64,000 bases of DNA from Paenibacillus radicis (ex Xue et al. 2023) (GCF_024722015.1 NZ_JANQBD010000008.1:62001-126000), one strand, 5' to 3'. Shown: positions 43,821 through 53,487, counted from the first letter of the stretch. The notes: generated by a model from the sequence alone, not told the origin. Translations and numbers: made by a program.

Positions 43821-44798
43821 TCAAGCATGTCTAGCCTTTTCAAAAAGATATACCATCTCTTCGACATCTTGAATATTCATCTCCTCCAGATCTAAAAAGC
43901 GATAAAGATTAACATATTGTTTAGAATAAACATCTTCATCAAGCAGACCGATCACCTGAAGGTCAGAATCTTGCATACGATGCAGGCAGTATTTGTAAAC
44001 GTAAAGAATGCTCTTTTCATATCCCCACTCTAAGTTTCCATCAACCGCTGTATGAAAAAAATGGGGTGAATTGCTCCCCATACGGGATTCAGCCAGTATG
44101 TGAATCTCACTTTTAGATGCAAATAGACGCTTTTTCATCTGCTCAAGCGGTTGATCAAGACAAAAAGTCCTGATAAATGCTCTGTACAATTGGTCATGCC
44201 CAAATACGCCGATATTCTTTTTAAGAAAATATTCAGTACGGTTCTGACTCCTCGGTAGCATGTGGTGTTGCCAATACGTTGCCAAAATTAAATCGTTTAA
44301 TCCTATACGCAAATGAGCTATAGCTGTTCGGAACCAGCCTTTTTCAAGCATTTCTCTCGCCTTTTCAAGTCGGGTATCAGCTTGCCCCAGCGCCTGGGTA
44401 GATTTCATATGAGTTACCTTTTCATGAAACAGGATCCGATCAAATCTTTCTTTGAAAGTAGTCAGCAGGTTAGTTGGATCATAGACAATCCTGCACCCGT
44501 AAATTTGAATACGAAATTCTAGCACCGACTCGTCCGGTTCATTGACTTGCGCCAAAAAATTCTCCAAACGAGGTTTCGTATACTGAAATATCTCGACTCC
44601 CATTCCTTCGATCACGTTAAAATGCTGGAACTCCTCGATTCGTTCCTCAACTAGTAGGCATAATTCCAGATCAGAATGCTTCCAGGCAACACCGCGCCCG
44701 ATGCTTCCTCCAAAAGCTACACCTAGAACCCGTGGATCAGAAACATATTTTGCTGCAATGTGATTCGCGGTTGCATACAGCTTGGCTTTCCAATGCAT
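43821..44798 (-). CDS. Nucleotidyltransferase-fold protein (aminoglycoside KNTase-like)
   Basis: 325 residues. The N-terminal nucleotidyltransferase core has FGGSIGRGVAWKHSDLELCL (about 29-48), the GS...SDxE metal motif of the polymerase-beta-like fold, followed by helical domains with no further motif I know. Members adenylylate antibiotics, proteins or tRNA. ATG 44798 (codon 3 of the frame) is 8 nt after GGAGG and preferred over ATG 44804. Drug resistance is possible but not shown. Confidence 0.75.
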   Translation of the reverse strand: MHWKAKLYATANHIAAKYVSDPRVLGVAFGGSIGRGVAWKHSDLELCLLVEERIEEFQHFNVIEGMGVEIFQYTKPRLENFLAQVNEPDESVLEFRIQIYGCRIVYDPTNLLTTFKERFDRILFHEKVTHMKSTQALGQADTRLEKAREMLEKGWFRTAIAHLRIGLNDLILATYWQHHMLPRSQNRTEYFLKKNIGVFGHDQLYRAFIRTFCLDQPLEQMKKRLFASKSEIHILAESRMGSNSPHFFHTAVDGNLEWGYEKSILYVYKYCLHRMQDSDLQVIGLLDEDVYSKQYVNLYRFLDLEEMNIQDVEEMVYLFEKARHA

Positions 44799-44850
44799 GT
44801 CCATTGCCTCCTACTGTTTTTAAGTGTTTTCCAAATTTTATCATACTACA

Positions 44851-44948
44851 AATCTATCCTGCTCGTTAGATGAGAAAAGGCTGCCGATCTTTGTTGGCAG
44901 CCTCATCCTGTTAGTTATTGAGCTATCGTTTCCCGTTATCAGAATGAC
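44851..44948 (+). repeat. Intergenic element, canonical full copy
   Basis: Left box ATCTATCCTGCTCGTTAGAT, hairpin AGGCTGCCGA tctttg TTGGCAGCCT (44879-44903), right box TTATTGAGCTATCGTTTCCC GTTAT. Confidence 0.92.
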
Positions 44949-45021
44949 TTTTTAATCGGTGATAATAAAGTATCAGACCGGAACCCCTTAACTATCAAGG
45001 AAACCCGGTCGTTTTAATTGC

Positions 45022-45048
45022 CATCGTGCCTGCTAGTTGAACGAATCA
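45022..45048 (+). repeat. Intergenic element, left box
   Basis: ATCGTGCCTGCTAGTTGAAC GAATC, after an imperfect GACCGG...CCGGTC hairpin (44975-45011). It is 45 nt 3' of the DinB gene. Confidence 0.5.
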
Positions 45049-45089
45049 ATTCTCTCATCTGCTAAATAGTGAAACATCCTCACATCCGT

Positions 45090-45608
45090 TTATCGCTGAC
45101 CTTCCTGCCGTTCCACCAAATAAAACATATAATCGGTCGGGACTCCGAAATACCCTTGCTGCCTCAGCATGGCGGTCACATTGCCCCGGTGATACGTCCC
45201 GTGGTTAACTATATGCCGCAGGATTTCGGAGAAATGCGTATCGATTCGACCATACAGCGGATGCTGGATCGTCATAGTTTTGTCCGGGTCGGGCGTACGC
45301 CTCAGTAAATCGCGGAAATGTTCGGCAACACCGGCGAACAGTTGCCGCATCTCGTCCACTGTTTTGCCCTGCGCTTCCTCCGTCCAGCCCGGGATCTTCG
45401 GAAAAATGTCTTCGTTCGGAACTTCCGCGAGCACTGTCATAAAGAGCTGTTCGAACAAGTACAAGTGCCCGAACGTTTGCGACACGGACGGAAACACGCT
45501 CGTCACTTCCGCGTGGAACGCATCTTTCGGAAGCTGATCCAAGTGGGCAAATAGCCGATCATTCGCCCAAACATGATAGTCGTACATTTTATGAGGGTGT
45601 TGAAGCAT
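45090..45608 (-). CDS. DinB-family protein
   Basis: 172 residues in a DinB four-helix bundle. Metal-ligand histidines: FGHLYLFEQ (about 47) and IVNHGTYHRGNV (about 135-139). ATG 45608 is 9-11 nt after GGGAAGGTG. Codon use is clearly more GC-rich than the AT-rich genes nearby, matching the WYL regulator upstream; the two probably form an operon and travelled together. Thiol-transferase activity is a family possibility only. Confidence 0.85.
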   Translation of the reverse strand: MLQHPHKMYDYHVWANDRLFAHLDQLPKDAFHAEVTSVFPSVSQTFGHLYLFEQLFMTVLAEVPNEDIFPKIPGWTEEAQGKTVDEMRQLFAGVAEHFRDLLRRTPDPDKTMTIQHPLYGRIDTHFSEILRHIVNHGTYHRGNVTAMLRQQGYFGVPTDYMFYLVERQEGQR

Positions 45609-45700
45609 GGATGAATTCACCTTCCCTTTATTCGTCGTTTGACTGCGCAGCCTTGTCTATATCGTATACCGGGTTTGCTGACAACCGCTGTCAGTGAAGT

Positions 45701-46672
45701 TCAATCGGGATCGTTTTCGTAATGTTTTGCAATTCCGTATGCCATTTCTTGGATCCTACGCTTCAGTTCCAGCGGCTCCCGAATGCGAATGGCCGTGCCA
45801 AACGTCATCAGATACATCGGAAGGTACTTGTTCATCGTCGGGACGTCGATCAGAAACCGCGCTTCCCGGTCGGTCCGTTCCGTCAAATAGTGGCGCAAAT
45901 GCCAGTGGCCGCAAAGCGCGTTCAGCGTATCAGGCTCCCCCTCAATGCGGATGACCGCCAGTGGTCCGTCCGCTTCTCGTTCCCGCTCGGACTGGTTGCG
46001 GAAATAGGCGGATGTGGAAAAACGCTCCGGCTTTTCGAACCGCGCTTCGGTTGGCTCCAGCCGCGAAATGCGGTCCACGCGAAACGTCCGCAACGTCTGT
46101 GATTGATGGCAGAACGCGACAGCGTACCATTCGTTTCGGTCGAAAGCCAACCCGTACGGATCGACTTCACGTTCGTCGGCCTGCTCCACATTCGCTTTGC
46201 GATAGGCGATGCGGACCGTTCGCCCTTCCTTCGCCGACTGCTCCAGCTCCCGCAACAACGGTACGACGGAAGGCGGACGCGACGGAGAAATCACATCCAT
46301 GCCGCTCGTCTGATGGGACAGATCATGGCGCTGCTCTTCGTGTAGCCCGTTCTCCACCTTCTTCAACGCGCTTTCCAACTCCTCTGTATACGGGTAACAA
46401 GCGCCTCGCGCAAATTTAAACGCGTCCACAAGTGCCTTTAGCTCAACGGAGTTGAAGAACAATGGCGTCTCCTTGAAGCTTTCCAGAATACGAATGCCGC
46501 CGTCGTGGCCCGATTCCGCCACGACCGGCACGCCGCTGGCGCACAATGCGTCGATATACCGATACACGGTCCGGACGCTGATCTCCAAACTGTCCGCGAT
46601 CTGCGCGGCGGTAAGCTTTCTTCCGGATCGCAGCATCCAAAGCATGGACAGCATGTTATCCCATTTTGCCAT
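45701..46672 (-). CDS. HTH/WYL-domain transcriptional regulator
   Basis: 323 residues: N-terminal HTH (about 1-55; KLTAAQIADSLEISVRTVYR), a middle helix-rich part, a WYL ligand domain (about 135-215; DPYGLAFDRNEWYAVAFCHQ) and a WCX C-terminal domain. ATG 46672 lies 8 nt after GAAGG. WYL proteins sense small molecules or nucleic acids. The downstream DinB gene, 92 nt away with the same GC-rich codon bias, is the likely target. From 46673 to 47061 I see no gene. Confidence 0.88.
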   Translation of the reverse strand: MAKWDNMLSMLWMLRSGRKLTAAQIADSLEISVRTVYRYIDALCASGVPVVAESGHDGGIRILESFKETPLFFNSVELKALVDAFKFARGACYPYTEELESALKKVENGLHEEQRHDLSHQTSGMDVISPSRPPSVVPLLRELEQSAKEGRTVRIAYRKANVEQADEREVDPYGLAFDRNEWYAVAFCHQSQTLRTFRVDRISRLEPTEARFEKPERFSTSAYFRNQSEREREADGPLAVIRIEGEPDTLNALCGHWHLRHYLTERTDREARFLIDVPTMNKYLPMYLMTFGTAIRIREPLELKRRIQEMAYGIAKHYENDPD

Positions 46673-47061
46673 CGAGAGCACCTTCTTTCTAGGTGAATAT
46701 CATTTTGTACATAAGGTTTCAAATACGTCCTGACGATTGATTATGTTCACTCCATTTGGAGCAAAAAGTTATTTTTTCTTCAAATTCGAACCTCCTATAA
46801 AATGGAAATAACACCGCTCCATAATTTAGAACATACGTTTCCTTTTGTGAGGTATAAGTATCAAATATCTATACACATCAAACACTACTACCCGTCCCTT
46901 CAATGACTACAATCTTCCTTGCGATATGCCAAGCCGGTTAATATCATTTATTTCTTCTGCATTAACAACATAAATAAAGAAAGACCCAAGAAACATACTA
47001 GAAAAGCTGCTGCCTCTTTTGTCGTTAGTCTATATTTTAGACGTTTCCATGTATTGGAAAG

Positions 47062-47148
47062 TTACGCTATCCTGCACATTACTTCATTGAAATCAAAAAA
47101 AGAGCTGCATCAATTCAGCTCCTGAGCGATACTTTCCTTTAGTTTGAT
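47062..47148 (+). repeat. Intergenic element, full copy
   Basis: Left box ACGCTATCCTGCACATTACT, short hairpin AGAGCTG catcaatt CAGCTCCT (47101-47122), right box GAGCGATACTTTCCTTTAG. It resembles the 19.06-kb copy. Lies just 3' of the last permease of locus 2. Confidence 0.8.
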
Positions 47149-47181
47149 ATTGTCTAAAACAAACCTAAGCATCCATTTCCC

Positions 47182-48021
47182 TTATCCTTTCAAGCCCGTT
47201 GTAGCAAGTCCCTGAACCAAATATTTTTGAAAAAACAAAAATACGAGCAGCTGCGGAACAATCGACAGTACGGACATGGCGAACAGCGGACCCCACTGTG
47301 ACATCGAGGACGGGTCTGCAAACATTCGTAGACCGAGCGAAACGGTAAAGAGCTTCGTTTGATTCAAGTAAATGAGTGGACCGAGGAAATCATCCCACGA
47401 CCAATAGAAGGAAAAGATCGCCACCGTCGCCAAAGCCGGAGCCATCAACGGAAGTATCATATGCCAAAACACCCCGAAGGTTGAGCAGCCGTCGATCACT
47501 GCCGACTCATCCAGCTCCTTGGGAATACCTCTAATGAATTGAATGAGCAGGAAGATGAAAAACGGAGTTCCTCCTACAAATGCGGGAACGATCAGTGGCA
47601 GGAACGTATTCACCCAATCCAGCTTGTGAAATAATATATATTGGGGAATCAGCGTGACTTGAGCAGGCAGCATGATCGCCATCAACAGCAAAGCAAACAG
47701 CAGCTTGCGCAGCTTAAATTGCAGACGCGCAAAACCGAAGGCTACCAGACTCGAGGAAACAAGTGTCCCGACAACAATCGCTGATGTCACGATTAAGGAA
47801 TTCTGAAAGAACAGTCCAAAATGGAAGTTCCCAAAGCCAGCCCATCCTTTCACATAGTTATCCCATCTAAAGCTTGAAGGAAGCAACGATGAGGCATTCT
47901 GGAAAATTTCCGGTTCCGGCTTCACTGAGCTTGAAATCGCCCACAGTATTGGGTAAACCATGAATATCCCCAGCAGCACAACACCTGTATGAAATAAAAA
48001 GGTACGTATTATGCTGTTCAT
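47182..48021 (-). CDS. Sugar ABC transporter permease (MalG-like)
   Basis: 279 residues, six membrane helices. EAA loop LDESAVIDGCSTFGVFWHMI (about 168-187); C-terminal YLVQGLATTGLKG is standard for the CUT1 group. ATG 48021 is 9 nt after GGAGG and only 1 nt after the stop of the MalF-like gene, so the two are coupled. No ATPase gene in the locus. Works with the MalF-like permease and the binding protein of the same operon. Confidence 0.92.
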   Translation of the reverse strand: MNSIIRTFLFHTGVVLLGIFMVYPILWAISSSVKPEPEIFQNASSLLPSSFRWDNYVKGWAGFGNFHFGLFFQNSLIVTSAIVVGTLVSSSLVAFGFARLQFKLRKLLFALLLMAIMLPAQVTLIPQYILFHKLDWVNTFLPLIVPAFVGGTPFFIFLLIQFIRGIPKELDESAVIDGCSTFGVFWHMILPLMAPALATVAIFSFYWSWDDFLGPLIYLNQTKLFTVSLGLRMFADPSSMSQWGPLFAMSVLSIVPQLLVFLFFQKYLVQGLATTGLKG

Positions 48022-48022
48022 C

Positions 48023-48970
48023 TTATTTCCCTCCTTCGGTCTCATAATGTACCCATGAGGAAGAGGATTTGAAAATCAATGCTGTAAACAGGCCTACAAT
48101 GAGCAGCAGCACCCAGGCCATCGCCGATGCATAACCCATGTGGAAGTGCGTAAATGCCGTTTCGTACAAATATACCGCATAAAATAAAGTTGAATCCATC
48201 GGTCCGCCACTTGTAATTAAAAAGCTTTGGGTGAAGGTCATAAAGCCTCCTATCGTCTGCATCACCAGATTAAAAAATATGATAGGCGTCAGCATGGGCA
48301 ATGTAACACGAAAAAAGCGCATGACCGCTCCGGCTCCATCCATTTTGGCAGCCTCATACAATTCAGTCGGAATCTGCTTAAGTCCAGCCAAAAAAATAAG
48401 CATCGGCGAGCCAAATTGCCATACCACGAGCAGAATCAACGTCCATAAAGCAAAGTCGGGACTCGCAATCCAGCTCATGCCTTTAATCCCGATTAAGCCA
48501 AGAAGTGAATTAACTGCTCCCTTGGAGCCAAATAACTGCTTCCACATCACGGCAACCGCGACACTTCCGCCAAGAATCGAAGGAATGTAATACAAGGTGC
48601 GATACACGGTAACTCCTTTTCGATCCACGTTAAAAATCATCGCCACCAGCAGGGCAAACATCAATTTAAGCGGAACCGATACAAGCACGAACAGCAGGGT
48701 CACCTTGAGTGCAGTAAGGAAACGCTTATCACTGGTGAACATCTCGATATAATTATCCAGGCCAATCCATTTGGGGTTGGACAGCATGTCATATTGCGTA
48801 AAGGAGAAATACAAAGAGGCCAGCATCGGGCCGATAATGAATACGATAAAGCCTATGAGCCACGGTGAAATAAAAGCATAACCAATGATCGTTTTTTTCC
48901 ATTCCCGTATAGCCGCAAGCTTATTCACCCCGATAGAATGGCGGTCTGTTGCTACTGTCTGGCGCATCAC
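48023..48970 (-). CDS. Sugar ABC transporter permease (MalF-like)
   Basis: 315 residues, six membrane helices, preceded by a basic N-terminus (AIREWKKTIIGYAFISPWLI). EAA loop YEAAKMDGAGAVMRFFRVTL. The start is GTG 48970 or the adjacent ATG 48967, after GGGGG. Located between the binding protein and the MalG-like permease in a CUT1-type operon. Confidence 0.92.
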   Translation of the reverse strand: MMRQTVATDRHSIGVNKLAAIREWKKTIIGYAFISPWLIGFIVFIIGPMLASLYFSFTQYDMLSNPKWIGLDNYIEMFTSDKRFLTALKVTLLFVLVSVPLKLMFALLVAMIFNVDRKGVTVYRTLYYIPSILGGSVAVAVMWKQLFGSKGAVNSLLGLIGIKGMSWIASPDFALWTLILLVVWQFGSPMLIFLAGLKQIPTELYEAAKMDGAGAVMRFFRVTLPMLTPIIFFNLVMQTIGGFMTFTQSFLITSGGPMDSTLFYAVYLYETAFTHFHMGYASAMAWVLLLIVGLFTALIFKSSSSWVHYETEGGK

Positions 48971-49059
48971 GAATTGCCCCCTATATGAAGATGAGCCGTC
49001 CGATGCCGAACGGCTGATGTTTACTTAATTTGAAATAATCATAACAGAACAACTGCTAA

Positions 49060-50421
49060 TTACTTTGCGCTTTTGGCTAGAATTTGCTCAGCATCCTTAC
49101 GGAATTGCTTCGCGCCTTCCTCTGGAGTCAGCTTGCCAAAGTTGATTTGCTCCTGCAGCTTGCCGAGCAGCGTTCTGATTTCGTTGTCTCCTGCAGGAGA
49201 TGGCGCTTCACTTTCACGAGCATACTTTTGTGCGACTTCAACATAGGAGAACATCTGCTTGGAGGTATCCGGAAGTTTCGCGGAAACCGATTTACGGATT
49301 TCAGAAGAGATCGGAATTCCCCGTTCTGCCGCCAAAATATCGTTACCTTCAGCATCATTGGTGAAAAAATCGATCAGCTTCGCTGCGGCTTCCGGGCTTT
49401 TCGAATGGCTGGTGATCGCGAATGACATCGCTGCCTTCAGGAAGTGCCCTTCCTTACCGCCGGGGTGTGTAGGGTAAACGGTCATTTTCAAGGGACGCTT
49501 GGAGGCCGCCACTAAGGCGACAATCTGGTTGCTTTGAACCGGCTGAATCGCTGCTTTACCGTGAACAAGTAGTGAGTTTTCCAGCTGTTTAAATTCAGAT
49601 TGAATCTCTGGCCCTGGGGCCAAACCTTCCTTCATCAGCTTCTGCCAATACGTATAGTATTCAACAAATACCTTATCATCCAGGTAGGCGAGCTTTTTCC
49701 CATCTTCTGAGTAAAACATCGTTCCATTCTGTCTGACAAAATGCTTGAATCCATCATAACCGTTATCAAGAGTAATCCCGTAAAAATCTTTGCCCAGCTT
49801 AGCTTTCATTTTACGTAAAGTAATGGCCAGATCTTCATACGTATAGCCCGGCTTTAATTCTTCGACACCCGCTTTCTCGAACAAAGCCGGATCGTAGACC
49901 ATTGTCATCGTATTGGTACCCAGATTGACGCCCCACAGCTTGCCATTCACCTTATCCGGCAAATAGTTAGCATCGACATTTTTAAGATTAATCGTTCCCT
50001 TGTCTACATATGGATTCAAATCGACAAGCAATTTACGGGATACGTACTCGTTAATGACGCCCTCATGAATTTGCATCAGATCCGGCAAGTTGCCTCCGGC
50101 AGCCTGCGTATTGACTTTATTCCAGTAATCATCAAACCCGATAAATTCAGATTGCACCTCAATGTTCGGATTTTTTTTCATGAATAAATCGATCGCTTTT
50201 AGCGTTTTATCGTTCCGGTCCTGAGAACCCCACCAGGCAACACGAATTTTGGCCTTGGCTGCAGGATCTGCCTTGGGAGCATCTGTTTTGGGAGCATCTG
50301 CCTTTGGCGCTTCCGCCTTGGGAGCCAAGGCATTGTTACCGCTGTTAGCTCCCGAGCTACACCCTACAACTCCCCCTGCCAATATTATCATGGACATCAT
50401 TGCTACCATACTTCGCTTCAT
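49060..50421 (-). CDS. Sugar-binding lipoprotein of ABC transporter (locus 2)
   Basis: 453 residues from ATG 50421 (GGGAGG 7 nt upstream). Lipobox GVVGC (Cys 21). A low-complexity spacer of repeated A-P-K-A/T-D/E units follows (about 33-52), then a family 1 solute-binding fold (IRVAWWGSQDRNDKT; ADPAAKAKIR start; PDLMQIHEGVINEY; YGITLDNGYDGFKHFV). Captures an unknown oligosaccharide. First gene of the operon with both permeases; a near-cre site lies upstream. Confidence 0.92.
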   Translation of the reverse strand: MKRSMVAMMSMIILAGGVVGCSSGANSGNNALAPKAEAPKADAPKTDAPKADPAAKAKIRVAWWGSQDRNDKTLKAIDLFMKKNPNIEVQSEFIGFDDYWNKVNTQAAGGNLPDLMQIHEGVINEYVSRKLLVDLNPYVDKGTINLKNVDANYLPDKVNGKLWGVNLGTNTMTMVYDPALFEKAGVEELKPGYTYEDLAITLRKMKAKLGKDFYGITLDNGYDGFKHFVRQNGTMFYSEDGKKLAYLDDKVFVEYYTYWQKLMKEGLAPGPEIQSEFKQLENSLLVHGKAAIQPVQSNQIVALVAASKRPLKMTVYPTHPGGKEGHFLKAAMSFAITSHSKSPEAAAKLIDFFTNDAEGNDILAAERGIPISSEIRKSVSAKLPDTSKQMFSYVEVAQKYARESEAPSPAGDNEIRTLLGKLQEQINFGKLTPEEGAKQFRKDAEQILAKSAK

Positions 50422-50466
50422 ATTGAAACCTCCCTTTTCCTGTGTACATAATGATTTGTGTATCAA

Positions 50467-50480
50467 GATAGCGCTTACGT
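50467..50480 (-). promoter_or_regulatory. cre-like site before the locus 2 binding-protein gene
   Basis: Minus strand CGTAAGCGCTATCT has one mismatch (first base) to TGNAANCGNWWNCW. It lies about 45 nt before the start codon. Confidence 0.5.
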
Positions 50481-50525
50481 AACGTTCATGAACAACAAAG
50501 TCGTTTAATTCTCCTTACATTATGG

Positions 50526-51560
50526 CTATATAAGAACCCTCGCATGTGCAGTCGCCGCTTGCCTTGTACAGGACATAACGTGAAGGGCTCGTGCACCGCA
50601 ATGACCATCGATCTCGAAAGGTCGATCCTCTCGCAAAGCATCGACAAAGGATTGATGCACATTCGGAAGTGCACCGCCACCAGATAGTGTGTGTGGAAAT
50701 GTTGATTCCGACACGGTTCCTGCTATATAGACAAGCTGACCATCTGTATAGCTGTCTTGTAGTTGCATCGTCAGCTGCCCACTATCCAGCACATATCGGG
50801 CCCAGCCTGCTGTTCCGTTGATCTCCAGCACGTATAAGGGAGTATCCGTGTGAACAAACGAGCTATAGGTCGTTTCAAGGACCGCTGTTACACCTCCGGC
50901 TAAACCGTATATCGCCGTTGTCACATCATCGCCTTTCATCGGGGCATGCAAGGTATTGGAGTACGCTTGCACCCATTCGATATCGCTATGTAGCCAGGCA
51001 AATAGATCAATCATATGGACTCCAAGCAAATCCAGAGCTCCTGAAGCCTCCTCCATTCGCCATTGACCCTTCTGAATGTGAAACCCGTTGGAAGAGATCA
51101 TCCTGCCCCGCAGTGAAATCATTTCACCAAAATTTCCTTGCCGGATCAACCGCCTTAGCTGCTGAATACCCGGATCACCTCGAAAGCACATATAGATGCC
51201 CAGCTGACGTCCGCAGCGAATGGATGCATCCACCATTCTCCGTGCGGCATCTAGGGTGTCTGCCATCGGCTTTTGACATAAAACATGCTTACCGGATTCC
51301 AGACAAGCTATTGTTACAGCCTCGTGAAAACGATTGGGCACGGCAATATCCACCCAATCCACTTCCGGATCGGACCATACGGAATCAGGATCGTCAGTCC
51401 AATACGGGATACCGAATTGCTGAGCTGCGGCATGCGCTTTATGGATATTAGGATCACACAGCCATTTGAGTCTGGAACCATTCACCGCTTGATGTGCAGG
51501 AAGATGAAGTGCTTTGGCAATGCCACCGATACCGATTAATGCAGCCTTTAGCACCGTCAT
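50526..51560 (-). CDS. Gfo/Idh/MocA-family oxidoreductase
   Basis: 344 residues: an N-terminal Rossmann fold (AALIGIGGIAKALHLP, 7-22), the catalytic-lysine segment CQKPMADTLDAARR (about 95-108, QKP in place of the usual EKP), and the C-terminal alpha/beta domain. Enzymes of the family oxidise or reduce sugars and inositols with NAD(P). ATG after GGAGG (7 nt). Divergent from an AraC gene; same direction as the transporter genes below it. Likely processes the imported sugar. Confidence 0.88.
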   Translation of the reverse strand: MTVLKAALIGIGGIAKALHLPAHQAVNGSRLKWLCDPNIHKAHAAAQQFGIPYWTDDPDSVWSDPEVDWVDIAVPNRFHEAVTIACLESGKHVLCQKPMADTLDAARRMVDASIRCGRQLGIYMCFRGDPGIQQLRRLIRQGNFGEMISLRGRMISSNGFHIQKGQWRMEEASGALDLLGVHMIDLFAWLHSDIEWVQAYSNTLHAPMKGDDVTTAIYGLAGGVTAVLETTYSSFVHTDTPLYVLEINGTAGWARYVLDSGQLTMQLQDSYTDGQLVYIAGTVSESTFPHTLSGGGALPNVHQSFVDALREDRPFEIDGHCGARALHVMSCTRQAATAHARVLI

Positions 51561-51650
51561 TCTGTTAACCTCCTTTTAGAAAGCTATGAGCCTGTTAGTT
51601 CATGCAGCAAGGCTCTTAAGCGTTCAGGCGATTCCATTGTCCCCACGGCA

Positions 51651-51664
51651 TGTACGCGCTTGCA
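51651..51664. promoter_or_regulatory. cre-like palindrome in a divergent promoter region
   Basis: TGTACGCGCTTGCA has one mismatch to the cre consensus when read on the minus strand (TGCAAGCGCGTACA). It lies between the divergent Gfo/Idh and AraC genes and could repress both. Confidence 0.5.
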
Positions 51665-51786
51665 AAGTACATTTCATTCCCTTAATCATACTGAGTCTAC
51701 TCATAAAGCTTATCATAAAAAAATGGGTTAAACTTTCATTAATAACGGTTATAATGTTGTTAAAGTACGATAATGGGAGGTGCCGA

Positions 51787-52641
51787 ATGGCAGTTATTGA
51801 GCACTTGGATTTGACCGATAACCACTTTGTTCTAAAGTATCATGCGGATCAACAGATGGTTAACCATTTTCATGCCCACAGAGGGATGGAGTTTATGTAT
51901 ATATACAAAGGGAAGGGGCATTTGATGCTGGATAGCCGTATGTATGAGTTTAAAAGCGGTCAGTTGATTTTTTTTCAGCCTTTTCAGCTTCACTGTATCC
52001 GACAGGACAACACTTCAGATTATATTCGTTCCTATGTTGTATTTGAGCCGTCTCTATTTGATACGTATTTGGCGCCGTTTCCGGTATTACGCAGCTTTTT
52101 CCATCATCTGTGGAAGGATCAGCTTACCAAGCAAATTTTCGAGCTGAGTGAAGAGCATCCGCTGGTCCTGCTCTATAAGGAGCTTCATGAGCGCTGCAGC
52201 AAGGTTCCCCGAAACACGTTGGCTGAGGAGTATGGATTGTTCTTCGTTCGGTTTCTTTGCTTGCTCCGTCCCCTGTGGTCGGAATATAATAGCTCCGATG
52301 GCGCTTCAATCAGATCGCTTAATCATGCGGAGCGCATTATGGATTGGGTCGAGGAGCATTATCAGGAGCCCTTTTCGATCCACGAGCTGGCCAAAGAGGT
52401 TCATCTGTCCCACAAGCATATCTCTGCACTGTTCAAGCAAAAAACCGGAGGAACCATTACCGACTATCTGATGGCCAAGCGACTGAATCAGGCGTGCTTA
52501 TTATTAAAAACCTCCTCCAAGACAATCAGTGAGATTTGTTTAGAAAGCGGTTTCGCAAATTTGTCTTACTTTTGCCAGTTTTTCAAAAAAAGAATGAGTA
52601 TTACGCCTTATCAATACCGAAAACAGTTTTTGGACCTATAG
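51787..52641 (+). CDS. AraC-family regulator with cupin sensor
   Basis: 284 residues. A cupin-like arabinose-binding domain (about 15-90; HFHAHRGMEFMYIYKGKGHL) and a C-terminal double HTH (about 185-284; SIHELAKEVHLSHKHISALF; KTISEICLESGFANLSYFCQ). ATG 51787, 6 nt after GGGAGG, is well supported; the frame is open 67 codons further upstream without a ribosome site. Divergent from the oxidoreductase and transporter genes, which it probably controls. Its stop overlaps that of the convergent AraC gene. Confidence 0.9.
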   Translation: MAVIEHLDLTDNHFVLKYHADQQMVNHFHAHRGMEFMYIYKGKGHLMLDSRMYEFKSGQLIFFQPFQLHCIRQDNTSDYIRSYVVFEPSLFDTYLAPFPVLRSFFHHLWKDQLTKQIFELSEEHPLVLLYKELHERCSKVPRNTLAEEYGLFFVRFLCLLRPLWSEYNSSDGASIRSLNHAERIMDWVEEHYQEPFSIHELAKEVHLSHKHISALFKQKTGGTITDYLMAKRLNQACLLLKTSSKTISEICLESGFANLSYFCQFFKKRMSITPYQYRKQFLDL

Positions 52642-53487
52642 TTCTCTTCTGATTTTTAAATGATTGCGTTGATCTCTTGGCGAAATGCCTCTGTACAGCT
52701 TGAATTGTTTATTAAAGTAGCTCAACGAATGGAATCCGCACTCAAAAGCGATATCGGTAATCGATTTTGTCGTATGATCCAGCAGATAAACTGCAGATTG
52801 CAGTCGAAGACGGCTTATAAATTCATTCGGTGAAAGACTCGTAATGCCTTTGAATTTTTTAAAAAACATCGTTTTTCGCAGATTGGACATCACGATCATC
52901 TCATTAGTATCGATATCTTCGGAGAAATGGGACAGCATATATTGAATAACATTAATAATCCCCTGATCGGTTTTGGAATTGGATAACTCATCCTGCTGCA
53001 CAGCCTCATAATATCGGAAGATCATGACCAGAATATCGATAAAATAAAGAAATTGCTTGGCCCTCCATCCAGGAAGCTGCTGCTCCCCTTCTGCAATGGC
53101 CAGCTTGGAAGCATTTTGTATAGCTTGAGCAAACGTCGTATGAGCAGGAATTAATGGTGAGAACTTGTCGGCGGCATAGAACGGCGTCAGCAGCTTATGT
53201 CCTTCCGGGATCGACCTCGCAATTGACGGGGCAAATAACACCATCGTCCACTCTACCGGTTTATTGCTATCCTCAGCCAGGTTATAGTGCGGCTCAAAAG
53301 GACGAAACACATATACGTCACCAGGCTTGCCATGATAATCACGGTCACACAGATGATATTTCACATTATTTTTTAGCACGATGCTAATCTCAAGTGCATC
53401 ATGAAGATGCATCTCATGTTCGGTTAAGGTACCGACTTTCTTGACAAAATTAAGTTCATCGTCCAAACGAATATCATCGTAAAACAT
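52636..53487 (-). CDS. AraC-family regulator
   Basis: 283 residues with a cupin sensor (about 15-85; HEMHLHDALEISIVLKNNVK; FRPFEPHYNLAED) and AraC double HTH (about 185-283; TKSITDIAFECGFHSLSYFN). ATG 53487 follows GGAGGGG. Tail-to-tail with the plus-strand AraC gene, sharing the 6-nt palindrome CTATAG that supplies both TAG stops, so there is no room for a terminator. Probably regulates the PhyH-creatininase-AKR group or the transporter. Confidence 0.9.
   Translation of the reverse strand: MFYDDIRLDDELNFVKKVGTLTEHEMHLHDALEISIVLKNNVKYHLCDRDYHGKPGDVYVFRPFEPHYNLAEDSNKPVEWTMVLFAPSIARSIPEGHKLLTPFYAADKFSPLIPAHTTFAQAIQNASKLAIAEGEQQLPGWRAKQFLYFIDILVMIFRYYEAVQQDELSNSKTDQGIINVIQYMLSHFSEDIDTNEMIVMSNLRKTMFFKKFKGITSLSPNEFISRLRLQSAVYLLDHTTKSITDIAFECGFHSLSYFNKQFKLYRGISPRDQRNHLKIRREL

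Noticed and set aside
45961..46419. Arg-rich open frames on both strands within the WYL regulator region
   Set aside because: Shadows of a GC-rich gene, arginine-rich and with no ribosome sites; the WYL protein itself is clear.
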